Numbered from the stretch's first letter, positions 1 to 6,721 are shown. The stretch: 7,752 nt of DNA from a bacterium (GCA_025057335.1 JANWXG010000118.1:1-7752); one strand, 5' to 3'. The notes: generated by a model from the sequence alone, not told the origin. A program made the numbers and translations.

Positions 1-853
1 CGCCCGCAAGCGCATCGCTGTGCTCTCCTTCGACCCGCCGATGGAGTATCGCACGGCGCAGCTGGGCAACGTAATAGGCGATATGCTCACCACAGCGCTG
101 GTACAGATGGGACTGGAGGTCGTGGAGCGTACCCAGCTGGAGGCGGTACTGCGTGAGCAGCAGCTGGCGCGTTCGGGCATCGTCGACCCGACCACCGCTG
201 TGGAGATGGGCAAGATTCTGGGCGTAGACTACATCCTCGGCGGGCGCATCACCGAGTTCGGCATCCGCGACGAAAGCCAGCTGGGCGGTGTCATCGCGCA
301 GTACTCCGTGGGCGTACGCATCAAGCGCAGTACCGCCCGCGTCCGGGCAGACGTGCGCCTGATTGACGTGCGTACCGGACGCATTCTGATGGCAGAGACA
401 GGCGAGGGACGCGAAACGCGCAACGACCTCACCTTGGTAGGGGCGAAACTATTCGACTGGCTAGCAGGCGTGGACTTCGGCAGCCGTGAGTGGGCGGAAA
501 GCCAAATCGGACGCGCCACCCGCAAAGCGGTGGAAGACATCGCCAAAAAGGTCGCCGTTTACTTCCCCTCCGAGGCGGAGGTGATTGCCGTTATGTCCTC
601 AGACGAGTTTATCATCGATCGAGGGCGGTTCCAGGGCGTCCGTGTCGGTGATACTTTTGAGGTGTTCCGCGTGTCTGCTGTGCGCAACTCAAAGGGACAG
701 GTCGTGTGGACGGACACTGTGTCGCTAGGCACGGCGCGCGTCACCGATGTGCAGGACGAGCGGGCGAAGCTGCGCTTCACCCGTCGCACAAAGGAGGGCG
801 ACGAGGTGAAGGAAGGGGACCTCGTGCGGGCGGTGAACAGCTCGAAGCGGTAA
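1..853 (+). CDS. CsgG-domain protein, 5' end cut off by window edge
   Basis: The reading frame is open from base 2 to the TAA at 851-853, giving 283 visible residues. The first in-frame start codon (GTG at 20) lies inside a conserved strand (ARKRIAVLSFDPP), so the true start and any signal peptide lie left of the window. Residues 1 to about 190 look like a CsgG/curli-assembly type domain: the opening strand IAVLSF, a helix LGNVIGDMLTTAL, the segment VVERTQLEAVLREQQL, then GVDYILGGRITEFG, and ADVRLIDVRTGRIL. The domain closes with the helix SQIGRATRKAVEDIAKKVAVYF. Residues 191-283 form a second beta-rich part (IIDRGRFQGVRVGDTFEVFR ... EGDLVRAV) like the C-terminal beta domain often seen behind CsgG or FlgT-like modules. 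Family members are usually periplasmic or outer-membrane lipoproteins, but true curli export is unlikely to be the role because no csgA/B/E/F genes are near. The next gene starts 21 nt downstream, suggesting co-transcription. Confidence 0.8.
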   Translation, partial: ARKRIAVLSFDPPMEYRTAQLGNVIGDMLTTALVQMGLEVVERTQLEAVLREQQLARSGIVDPTTAVEMGKILGVDYILGGRITEFGIRDESQLGGVIAQYSVGVRIKRSTARVRADVRLIDVRTGRILMAETGEGRETRNDLTLVGAKLFDWLAGVDFGSREWAESQIGRATRKAVEDIAKKVAVYFPSEAEVIAVMSSDEFIIDRGRFQGVRVGDTFEVFRVSAVRNSKGQVVWTDTVSLGTARVTDVQDERAKLRFTRRTKEGDEVKEGDLVRAVNSSKR

Positions 854-874
854 CCTGTCGGGAGGTATGCTGCG

Positions 875-1099
875 ATGAACTTTCCCAAAAACAGGATGCG
901 CATTACGCATGCGCATGAGGGCAGACAGTCGCAGAAAGGCTGGCTGGTTCTGGACATCCGCGGGCTGGACCTGGACGGCGTGAACGCGATAGTCATCCCT
1001 ATCGAGGATATCGAGAAGCTGCAGGAAGGCTCGCAAAAGGAGGCGAATCCTCTAGAACAGCTGCAGAAGCTGCTTGGCAAAGAGGAGGAAGAGCCATGA
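875..1099 (+). CDS. Small unknown protein, 74 residues, coupled to MEMO gene
   Basis: I do not recognise this family. The ATG at 875 is preceded by a good Shine-Dalgarno (GGAGGT, 861-866) at an 8-nt spacing, which favours it over the internal ATG at 896. The N-terminus is basic (K5, R7, R9, R17). The middle (residues 22-48, GWLVLDIRGLDLDGVNAIVIPIEDIEKL) looks like two beta strands and a short helix. The tail is an amphipathic helix (NPLEQLQKLLG) ending in an acidic run, EEEEP. There is no signal peptide, membrane segment or cysteine, so a soluble cytoplasmic protein is likely. Its stop overlaps the start of the next gene as ATGA (1096-1099), and the Shine-Dalgarno of that gene lies within its last codons. 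Overlap and spacing argue that it is a real, translationally coupled gene in an operon with the CsgG-like and MEMO genes. A role as an accessory of either neighbour is only a guess. Confidence 0.72.
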   Translation: MNFPKNRMRITHAHEGRQSQKGWLVLDIRGLDLDGVNAIVIPIEDIEKLQEGSQKEANPLEQLQKLLGKEEEEP

Positions 1100-1968
1100 T
1101 ACGCCCACCTGCCGTCGCGGGAATGTTCTACGCGGGCAGCGCCGCCGAGCTGCGCGAGGAGATACGCGAGTGCTTCCTCTCTCCACTGGGACCGGGAAGG
1201 TTGCCCGAATCTGTCTCGAACGGCAAGCGCAGCCTGCGCGGGCTGATGTGTCCACACGCAGGCTATCGCTACTCGGGAGCGGCAGCCGCCCACGCCTACG
1301 CCCGTCTCGCTGAGGATGGCGCACCGGAGACGGTCATCCTACTGGGACCCAATCACCGCGCCATCGGCGCGCCCATTGCTATCCTCTCGCGCGGTTCGTT
1401 CAAGACGCCGCTGGGCGAGGTGCCCATCGACGCGACTGCCGCTGAGGCTATCAAGGCGCAGGCTCCTATGGTGCGCGATGATGAGAACGCACACGCTCCG
1501 GAACACTCGCTGGAAGTGCAGTTGCCCTTCCTGCAAACGGTAGCGCCTCAGGCGCGCATCGTGCCCATCGTTTTCGGCAGAGTGTATTACGACCGCGAGA
1601 CGCTCGAGGAGCTGAAAGCGCTAGGTGCGGTGCTAGCTGAGTTGCTGGGTGACCCCGCGCACCATCGTCTGCTGCTGGCAAGCACCGACCTGATGCACTA
1701 CGTGCCACGCGACGAGGCATATCGCATGGACGAATACGTGCTGCAGGCAGTGCGCGCAGTGGACGGTGAGCGCCTACTGGAAGAGGTGTTCCGTCGCGAC
1801 ATCAGCATGTGTGGCGTGATGTCGACGGCGGCAATGCTGTTTGCCCTGCGCCAGCTGGGCATCACGCAGGGAGAGGTGCTTTGCCACTACACCTCGGGCG
1901 ACGTGCCTGGTGGAGACACCCGACACGTGGTAGGCTATGCCGCCTGCGCGTTTCATGCCCCCGCGTAG
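1096..1968 (+). CDS. MEMO1 family protein (AmmeMemoRadiSam system protein B)
   Basis: This 290-residue protein has the full length and the landmarks of the MEMO1 family. It opens with IRPPAVAGMFYAGSAAELREEI and continues with CPHAGYRYSGAAAAHAYARL (52-71), VILLGPNHRAIG (80-91), PEHSLEVQLPFLQ, LLLASTDLMHYVPRDEA, SMCGVMSTAAMLFALRQLG, and ends with TSGDVPGGDTRHVVGYAA. The fold is that of LigB-type extradiol dioxygenases. The residues matching the metal site of human MEMO1 (two His and one Cys) appear to be H54, H87 and C239, so the site looks intact. Bacterial and archaeal members are called AmmeMemoRadiSam B because they often occur with an AMMECR1 protein and a radical SAM enzyme; neither is in this window. 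The substrate is not established. The ATG at 1096 overlaps the stop of the preceding small gene and has an upstream GAGGAGGA (1082-1089). Family assignment is secure; the biochemical role is not. Confidence 0.95.
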   Translation: MIRPPAVAGMFYAGSAAELREEIRECFLSPLGPGRLPESVSNGKRSLRGLMCPHAGYRYSGAAAAHAYARLAEDGAPETVILLGPNHRAIGAPIAILSRGSFKTPLGEVPIDATAAEAIKAQAPMVRDDENAHAPEHSLEVQLPFLQTVAPQARIVPIVFGRVYYDRETLEELKALGAVLAELLGDPAHHRLLLASTDLMHYVPRDEAYRMDEYVLQAVRAVDGERLLEEVFRRDISMCGVMSTAAMLFALRQLGITQGEVLCHYTSGDVPGGDTRHVVGYAACAFHAPA

Positions 1969-2000
1969 GATTTCGGCAACCCGATGGTGAAAGCAACCCG

Positions 2001-2026
2001 TACGAGGCATGACGGAACACCTCGTA
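2001..2026 (+). promoter_or_regulatory. Hairpin in the leader of the CNNM transporter gene
   Basis: TACGAGG at 2001-2007 pairs perfectly with CCTCGTA at 2020-2026 around a 12-nt loop. The stem ends where the likely Shine-Dalgarno (AGGGGG, 2026-2031) begins. In addition CCCGA (1980-1984) could pair with TCGGG (2032-2036), directly before the ATG at 2037. Such folding could limit ribosome access. I could not match this leader to a known riboswitch family, and no uridine tract follows that would make it a terminator. A regulatory role is inference from position only. Confidence 0.35.
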
Positions 2027-2036
2027 GGGGGTCGGG

Positions 2037-3365
2037 ATGTTTTCTGCACAAGCGCTACTCATCGTTGCGCTGTTGTTGCTGAACGCTTTTTTTGTGGTTG
2101 CCGAGTTCGCTCTGGTGCGTGTGCGAGCCACCCGACTGGAAGAGTTGGTGCAACGTCAGGACTGGCGCGCCCGCATCGCCAAATATGCACAGGAGCGCAT
2201 CGACGCCTACTTGAACACCGTGCAGGTAGGCATTACCCTCGCGAGCATCGGTCTGGGATGGGTAGCGGAGCCCTGGGCAGCGAAACAGCTACAACCTTTG
2301 CTTAGCGCGCTAGGTATCACCTCGCCGCGCACGATACACCTGACCGCCTTCCTCGTAGGATACTTGACTATCACCTTCCTGCACGTGGTGCTGGGCGAGA
2401 TGGTGCCCAAGAGTATCGCCATCCGACGCACCGAACCTGCTGCATTATGGACAGCACCCGTGTTGAACCTGTTCCACCGCCTCCTGTTCCCGCTGACCTG
2501 GTTAATGACCGGTTGCGCCTCGCTCGTGCTGCGCCTGTTGCGCATCCCGCCTGCCTCGCCCGAAGAAGCCTACTCCGAACAGGAGCTGCGCCTGCTGCTC
2601 GCCGCCTCGCGCCGCTCTGGCGCTCTCAAGGACATCGAGGCAGAGCTGATGGAACACGTCTTCTCGCTGGGCGACAAACGGGCGAAAGACATCATGGTGC
2701 CGCGCGTGGACATGGTATACCTGTCCACCACTTGGTCGCTGGAGGAGAACCTCCGCGTCGCTGAGCAGTACGGCTATACGCGCTTTCCCCTCTGTGAGGG
2801 CGATCCCGATAAGGTGATTGGCATTATCCATGTGAAAGACCTCTACCGCGCCCGCCAGCATGGCATCGATACGTTGAAGCATATCGCCCGAGACTGCTTG
2901 ATAGTACCCGAGAGTAAGTCACTGGACGAACTACTGCGTGAGTTCCAGCAGCAGAAAATGCACATGGCAATCGTGGTAGACGAGTACGGGGGCACCTCTG
3001 GGCTGGTGACCCTCGAGGACGTCATCGAGGAGATTGTGGGCGAAATCTATGACGAGTTCGAGCCAGTGCAGCCGCGCATTCAACCGTTAGGCAACGGGCG
3101 CTACTTGGTGGAAGCCAACGTGGAGCTGGAGGCGTTGGCGGAGCAGCTGGGAGTAACGTTACCTGAAGAGGATGGCGCGTTTGAAACGGTCGCGGGATAC
3201 GTGATGGGCAAAATCGAATCCGTCCCCCGCGTCGGCGACCTGGTGCCCTTCGGGAATTACGAAATGCAGGTAGCGGAGATGCGCGGCAGGCGAGTGCATC
3301 GGGTATGTGTGTATCCCCTCAACGACGCCGAGAGCCGCGCGAGCGAACGCTCTGTTCAGCGATGA
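2037..3365 (+). CDS. CNNM/CorC (HlyC) family transporter with DUF21, two CBS and CorC_HlyC domains
   Basis: The 442-residue product has the standard three-part CNNM/CorC architecture and normal length. The DUF21 membrane domain (about 1-190) has hydrophobic segments near 5-27, 62-75, 102-119 and 136-168, and it includes the conserved LNTVQVGITLASIGLGWVAEP stretch and the GEMVPK motif (120-125). A CBS pair follows (about 205-337). It starts at DIMVPRVDMVYL, with MVPR at 220-223, and ends with DEYGGTSGLVTLEDVIEEI from residue 315. The C-terminal CorC_HlyC domain covers about 346-432. Studied relatives export Mg2+, probably driven by Na+, with ATP or nucleotide binding to the CBS pair; older annotations call them hemolysins. 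The expected location is the inner membrane with the CBS part in the cytoplasm. The ATG at 2037 has AGGGGG 5 nt upstream. The 68-nt gap to the MEMO gene could allow separate control. The ion transported here cannot be read from the sequence. Confidence 0.95.
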   Translation: MFSAQALLIVALLLLNAFFVVAEFALVRVRATRLEELVQRQDWRARIAKYAQERIDAYLNTVQVGITLASIGLGWVAEPWAAKQLQPLLSALGITSPRTIHLTAFLVGYLTITFLHVVLGEMVPKSIAIRRTEPAALWTAPVLNLFHRLLFPLTWLMTGCASLVLRLLRIPPASPEEAYSEQELRLLLAASRRSGALKDIEAELMEHVFSLGDKRAKDIMVPRVDMVYLSTTWSLEENLRVAEQYGYTRFPLCEGDPDKVIGIIHVKDLYRARQHGIDTLKHIARDCLIVPESKSLDELLREFQQQKMHMAIVVDEYGGTSGLVTLEDVIEEIVGEIYDEFEPVQPRIQPLGNGRYLVEANVELEALAEQLGVTLPEEDGAFETVAGYVMGKIESVPRVGDLVPFGNYEMQVAEMRGRRVHRVCVYPLNDAESRASERSVQR

Positions 3366-3405
3366 GTTCTGGCTGTGGCAACGTATCTCCCCGAATAGGA
3401 ATCGA

Positions 3406-3488
3406 GATTGGAGGATCACACCCTGTCGTGACCCTGATGGTGGACGCGACGGAGCGCGTCCCTCCAATCACGCTCCGTCGTAACCCTG
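3406..3488. repeat. Nested inverted and direct repeats between the transporter and fumarase genes
   Basis: Three inverted repeats interlock here. GATTGGAGG (3406-3414) pairs with CCTCCAATC (3461-3469). GGACGCG (3442-3448) pairs with CGCGTCC (3455-3461) as a tight hairpin with a 6-nt loop. CGACGGAGCG (3447-3456) pairs with CGCTCCGTCG (3471-3480), so the last two stems are mutually exclusive. A direct repeat also occurs: GTCGTGACCCTG (3425-3436) and GTCGTAACCCTG (3477-3488) match at 11 of 12 bases. The hairpin has no T tract, so it is not a standard intrinsic terminator, although it could protect or mark the 3' end of the transporter transcript. It looks like a copy, or abutting copies, of a genome-wide intergenic repeat. 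The rest of the 3366-3633 gap holds no gene that I can support. Confidence 0.7.
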
Positions 3489-3503
3489 TGCCGCTATCCC
3501 CTA

Positions 3504-3517
3504 CCCCGCTCAAGGGG
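3504..3517. repeat. Short CCCC/GGGG hairpin
   Basis: CCCC (3504-3507) and GGGG (3514-3517) flank the loop GCTCAA. The context, CCCCTACCCCGCTCAAGGGG, resembles low-complexity intergenic repeat debris. No T run follows, so it is not called as a terminator. Confidence 0.35.
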
Positions 3518-3633
3518 CAAGCAGCAAAGCAGGGAAGCCCGCCGTCGTCGCGAAACTAAGTTCTGCCTCTATCGAGCAGCCAGCTTGTGGGGCTATTGTC
3601 AACACCCGTTCCACCGAAGGGAGGGCGCAGCGC

Positions 3634-5046
3634 ATGAGTCAGTACCGCATAGAACGCGACTCGCTGGGGGAGGTGCAGGTTCCCGCCGATGCCCTGTACG
3701 GAGCGCAGACGCAACGGGCAGTGGAGAACTTCCCCATCAGTGGCATCCGCTTCCCGCGCGTATTTATCCGCGCCCTGGGGCTGATTAAGGGAGCAGCCGC
3801 TGAGGTTAACTGCGAGCTGGGGCTGCTGGATGAACGGAAAGCACGTGCAATCCAACAGGCGGCGGAGGAGGTCGCTCGGGGACAGTGGGATGCACATTTC
3901 CCCCTGGACATCTTTCAGACAGGTTCTGGCACCTCTACCAACATGAACGCCAACGAGGTCATCGCGAACCGCGCCACGCAAATCCTCGGCGGAGAGGTCG
4001 GTAGCAAGCTCGTACATCCCAACGACCACGTGAACATGGGGCAGTCCTCCAACGACGTTATCCCTACCGCCATCCATGTGAGCGCCTATCTGGAGGTGCA
4101 GGAGGTACTGCTGCCCGCCCTGCGCCACCTGCACGATGTGCTTCAGAGGCGTGCTACTGAGTTGGACGATGTGGTCAAGACGGGGAGAACCCACCTGATG
4201 GACGCCATGCCCGTACGCATGAGCCAGGAGATTGGCGGCTGGGCGTATCAGGTAGCGCAGAGCATCGAGCGCATCGAGAGCTGCCTCCCGCGTCTGGCGA
4301 AACTGGCGATTGGTGGCACCGCAGTGGGCACCGGCATCAACGCCCCTGCGGGGTTTGCTTCGCGTGTGGCAGCGAGGCTGGCAGAGCGCACGGGCATCCC
4401 CTTTGTGGAGAGCGACAACCACTTTGCGGCGCAATCCGCGATGGACACCGCTACCGAACTCAGTGGTCACCTTAGGACGACCGCCACGGCGCTGATGAAA
4501 ATCGCCAACGACCTGCGTTGGATGAATAGCGGCCCGATTGCAGGTCTGGGCGAAATCGCCCTGCCTGCCCTGCAGCCCGGCAGCAGTATCATGCCAGGCA
4601 AGGTGAACCCGGTGATTTGCGAGGCGGTGATGATGGTGTGCGCCCAGGTGATGGCAAACGACCTGGCGGTCTCCATCGGCAACGGACAAGGCAACTTTCA
4701 GCTCAACGTGATGCTGCCGCTCATCGCGCACAACCTGTTGCAATCGGTCACCATTCTGGGCAACGCCGCGCGTTTGCTCGCAGACAAGGCGGTAGCAGGC
4801 TTCACCGTCAACCGCGAGCGTATCGCTGAAGCGGTAGGCAAAAACCCCATTCTGGTCACCGCGCTGAACCCGGTCATCGGCTATGACAGGGCGGCACAGA
4901 TTGCCAAACGCGCGTATGCCGAGGGGCGCTCGCTCAAGGAGGTCGCACTGGAGATGACCGACCTGACAGCCGAACAGCTGGACGCTCTGTTAGACCCGCG
5001 CCCCATGACCGAAGGAGGTATTGTCGGGAAGGTAGACGGAGGATAG
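3634..5046 (+). CDS. fumC: Class II fumarate hydratase (fumarase C)
   Basis: The enzyme interconverts fumarate and L-malate in the TCA cycle in the cytoplasm, normally as an iron-independent homotetramer. The 470-residue length is typical of the class. It aligns by eye with E. coli FumC throughout: an opening with VPADALYGAQTQRAVENF, then FQTGSGTSTNMNANEVIANRA, HPNDHVNMGQSSNDVIPTA, GRTHLMDAMPVRMSQEIGGW, the family signature GSSIMPGKVNP (316-326), and LVTALNPVIGYDRAAQIAK. H187, S317, K323 and N325 correspond to E. coli active-site H188, S318, K324 and N326, and H128 corresponds to the B-site H129. HPND, SSND and GRTHL favour fumarase over the related aspartase, which usually has GRTQLQDAVP. 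The ATG at 3634 is preceded by GGGAGGG (3619-3625). The gene follows a repeat-rich 268-nt gap, so it probably starts its own transcription unit, which it shares with the TldE-like gene 13 nt downstream. Confidence 0.96.
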   Translation: MSQYRIERDSLGEVQVPADALYGAQTQRAVENFPISGIRFPRVFIRALGLIKGAAAEVNCELGLLDERKARAIQQAAEEVARGQWDAHFPLDIFQTGSGTSTNMNANEVIANRATQILGGEVGSKLVHPNDHVNMGQSSNDVIPTAIHVSAYLEVQEVLLPALRHLHDVLQRRATELDDVVKTGRTHLMDAMPVRMSQEIGGWAYQVAQSIERIESCLPRLAKLAIGGTAVGTGINAPAGFASRVAARLAERTGIPFVESDNHFAAQSAMDTATELSGHLRTTATALMKIANDLRWMNSGPIAGLGEIALPALQPGSSIMPGKVNPVICEAVMMVCAQVMANDLAVSIGNGQGNFQLNVMLPLIAHNLLQSVTILGNAARLLADKAVAGFTVNRERIAEAVGKNPILVTALNPVIGYDRAAQIAKRAYAEGRSLKEVALEMTDLTAEQLDALLDPRPMTEGGIVGKVDGG

Positions 5047-5059
5047 AAGGAGGCACTCC

Positions 5060-6346
5060 ATGAACGAGAAAGAAGCCCGAGAGATTTGCGAAAAGGTTCT
5101 CTCCCTCAGCATGGCAGAACACGTGCAGGTGAATCTGTATGGGACGAGGGAAGCCTCTACCCGCTACGCCAACAACGAAATCACCCAGAACGTGGTCAAG
5201 AGCCAAGTGACGGTGCGTGTCACCTGTGCCTTCGGCAACAAGGTCGGACGGTGCAGCATCAACCAGCTGGATACCGAATCTCTCCACAGCGCAGTCAAAC
5301 GCGCCGAAGAGATGGCACGCGCAGCGGAACCCGACACCGAGTTTCTGCCCCCGCCTGAGCCAACGACCTACCGTCCGGTGCAGGCATATGCTGACAGCAC
5401 TGCGCAAGCCACCCCCGAAGACCGCGCCCGAATCGTGAGACGGGTCATTACGGAAGCCGAGGCACGTGGGCTGAAAACGGCAGGGAGCTTTTCCACAAGC
5501 TCTAGCGCCGTTGCCGTCGCCAACAATCGTGGGCTGTTTGGTTTTCACACGGCGACGCAGGCATCATTGGCCTGCACGATGATGGCGGAAGACGGTAGCG
5601 GCTGGGCGGAAGCAACGCACGAGGATATCAACACACTTTCACCCGAAGCAGTGGCACAGCGCGCCGCCCACAAGGCGGAGATGGCGCGCCATTCGCAGGA
5701 AGTGCCTCCCGGCGACTACACCGTCGTGCTGGAGCCAGCGGCGATAGCGGAACTGCTGGCATACATGGTATGGAGCATGGATGCCAAAGCCGCCGACGAA
5801 GGACGCTCCCCCTTCGCGGGAAAGGAAGGCACCACCATTGCCCAAGAAAGCGTTACCCTGCAGTCCCTACCCACTCACCCCGAATGCCCTGCCGCGCCCT
5901 TCTTCGACGACGGCATGCCCACTACCGACATCACCTGGATAGAGCGGGGCATCCTGAAAACCCTAGTCTATAGCCGCTTCTGGGCGCAGAAGCAGGGCAA
6001 GGCTTTCACGGGCTATCCTCCTAACCTCGTCTTGCAAGGGGGCAACCTCTCGCTCGATGAGCTCGTAGCGCGGGTGGAGGACGGCTTGCTCATCACACGC
6101 TTCTGGTATATCCGCTATGTAGACCCGATGCAGCTTCTGCTGACCGGCATGACGCGCGACGGAGTATATCGCATCCAGGGCGGAAAGGTCTCGCACGCCG
6201 TGAAGAACCTGCGTTTCAACGAAAGCCCCCTAGTGATGCTGCAGAACGTGCGGTTGCTTGGCACTCCCCAACGGGTGGGAGATAGCCTCGTCGTGCCGCC
6301 AGCGATAGTGAGCGACTTCACATTTACCAGCACTACCACGTTCTAA
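5060..6346 (+). CDS. TldD/PmbA family protein, TldE (PmbA)-like
   Basis: The 428-residue protein has the layout of the TldD/PmbA family. It has an N-terminal domain (about 25-90, with STRYANNEITQNV), a middle domain, and a C-terminal domain from about 218 that ends with VKNLRFNESPLVMLQNV (RFNES at 385-389). Other family landmarks are DDGMPTTDITWIERGILKTLVYSRFWAQ, NLVLQGGNLSLDELVARVEDGLLITRFWYIR and GMTRDGVYRIQGG. TldD subunits carry a HExxxH zinc motif. Here the matching place reads LEPAAIAELLAYM (E225 onward) and no HExxxH exists anywhere in the protein, so it is a TldE/PmbA-type subunit. In E. coli, TldD and TldE form a heterodimeric metalloprotease in which TldE has no metal site. No TldD partner is in the window. 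The ATG at 5060 has AAGGAGG upstream and lies 13 nt after fumC, so the two are probably co-transcribed without an obvious functional link. Confidence 0.9.
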   Translation: MNEKEAREICEKVLSLSMAEHVQVNLYGTREASTRYANNEITQNVVKSQVTVRVTCAFGNKVGRCSINQLDTESLHSAVKRAEEMARAAEPDTEFLPPPEPTTYRPVQAYADSTAQATPEDRARIVRRVITEAEARGLKTAGSFSTSSSAVAVANNRGLFGFHTATQASLACTMMAEDGSGWAEATHEDINTLSPEAVAQRAAHKAEMARHSQEVPPGDYTVVLEPAAIAELLAYMVWSMDAKAADEGRSPFAGKEGTTIAQESVTLQSLPTHPECPAAPFFDDGMPTTDITWIERGILKTLVYSRFWAQKQGKAFTGYPPNLVLQGGNLSLDELVARVEDGLLITRFWYIRYVDPMQLLLTGMTRDGVYRIQGGKVSHAVKNLRFNESPLVMLQNVRLLGTPQRVGDSLVVPPAIVSDFTFTSTTTF

Positions 6347-6356
6347 GCCGCTTAGA
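6342..6356 (+). other. Small perfect hairpin over the stop codon of the TldE-like gene
   Basis: TCTAAG (6342-6347) and CTTAGA (6351-6356) pair perfectly around the loop CCG, with the TAA stop (6344-6346) inside the first arm. The stem is short and AT-rich and is not followed by a T tract, so it is weak as a terminator. The 119-nt gap after this gene also has a GGGG-CAA-CCCC pair at 6386-6396. Neither is a convincing terminator, and read-through to the next small gene is plausible. Confidence 0.3.
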
Positions 6357-6451
6357 CAGCCGAAGTTCGCACTACCTGAAGGCGCGGGGCAACCCCTAGC
6401 AGGCGATGCTGGACAGAGCAACGAACAAGGAAAGCAGGGAATTCCTGAAGA

Positions 6452-6459
6452 GGGGAGGA
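6452..6459 (+). promoter_or_regulatory. Shine-Dalgarno that sets the start of the 84-residue protein
   Basis: GGGGAGGA ends 6 nt before the ATG at 6466. The frame is open back to an ATG at 6406, but that codon has only a weak purine stretch before it. The 20 extra residues it would add look like leader translation and not like protein, so 6466 is preferred. Confidence 0.7.
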
Positions 6460-6465
6460 AGCAGA

Positions 6466-6720
6466 ATGGAGTTCTTCAGTACCGTGCACTTCATCAGCGG
6501 GCATCACCTGGACGTGATTATCGAGGCGGACAGCCTCGAAGCTGCCGTGCAGTGGTGGCAGGAGCAGCTCTCGCAGAACAAGCCTGTGCTGGCATGGCGA
6601 GGCTTCTCTCCCAAGCGTCCCGTGGTCATCAACACGGAAAACGTCGCCTATGTGGACAGCATCGAGCGTGCCCGCCCCGAAACAGAGATGCGCCACCCTA
6701 CGCCCTTCGGCGCTCTGTAG
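6466..6720 (+). CDS. Small unknown protein, 84 residues
   Basis: I do not recognise the family. The start at 6466 is chosen for its strong Shine-Dalgarno. The composition looks protein-like and suggests an alpha/beta fold: strands FFSTVHFIS (3-11) and HHLDVIIEA, a helix SLEAAVQWWQEQLSQ with two adjacent Trp, a strand PVLAWRG, and a strand pair PVVINTENVAYVDSIER. A charged tail follows. The NTENVAYVDSIE end resembles small single-domain proteins in which an Asn-containing turn leads to a final strand, but that is only a loose likeness. There is no signal peptide, membrane segment or Cys. It lies 119 nt after the TldE-like gene and could be read from the same transcript. Its TAG stop (6718-6720) is separated by one base from the stop of the convergent hydrolase gene, which leaves no room for a terminator between them. 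Confidence 0.7.
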   Translation: MEFFSTVHFISGHHLDVIIEADSLEAAVQWWQEQLSQNKPVLAWRGFSPKRPVVINTENVAYVDSIERARPETEMRHPTPFGAL

Positions 6721-6721
6721 G

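Noticed and set aside
559..1293. 244-residue open frame on the - strand over the CsgG-like, small and MEMO genes
   Set aside because: It spans three well-supported + strand genes and is Ser/Arg-rich with low complexity, so it is a shadow.
2001..2020. ACGA and ACGG words before the transporter gene as a mini-ykkC (guanidine) riboswitch
   Set aside because: That class needs ACGR in the loops of two stable hairpins. Here the ACGA is in a stem arm and the ACGG in a loop without its own stem.
3442..3461. GGACGCG hairpin as an intrinsic terminator
   Set aside because: The stem is strong but is followed by CCTCCAATC, with no run of T residues.
3305..3559. 84-residue + strand frame running from the transporter gene into the repeat gap
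   Set aside because: It overlaps the transporter gene 3' end in another frame and then translates the inverted repeats. It has no good ribosome binding site or protein-like pattern.
3556..4743. 395-residue open frame on the - strand opposite fumC
   Set aside because: It is a shadow of the fumarase gene. The + strand protein has every family motif and active-site residue, while the - strand product is rich in His and Arg with no recognisable domain. Long antisense frames are expected with this codon bias.
5621..5638. HEDINT in the TldE-like protein as a possible zinc motif
   Set aside because: It is HE followed by D-I-N-T with no His at the sixth position, and it lies before the site where TldD carries HExxxH.
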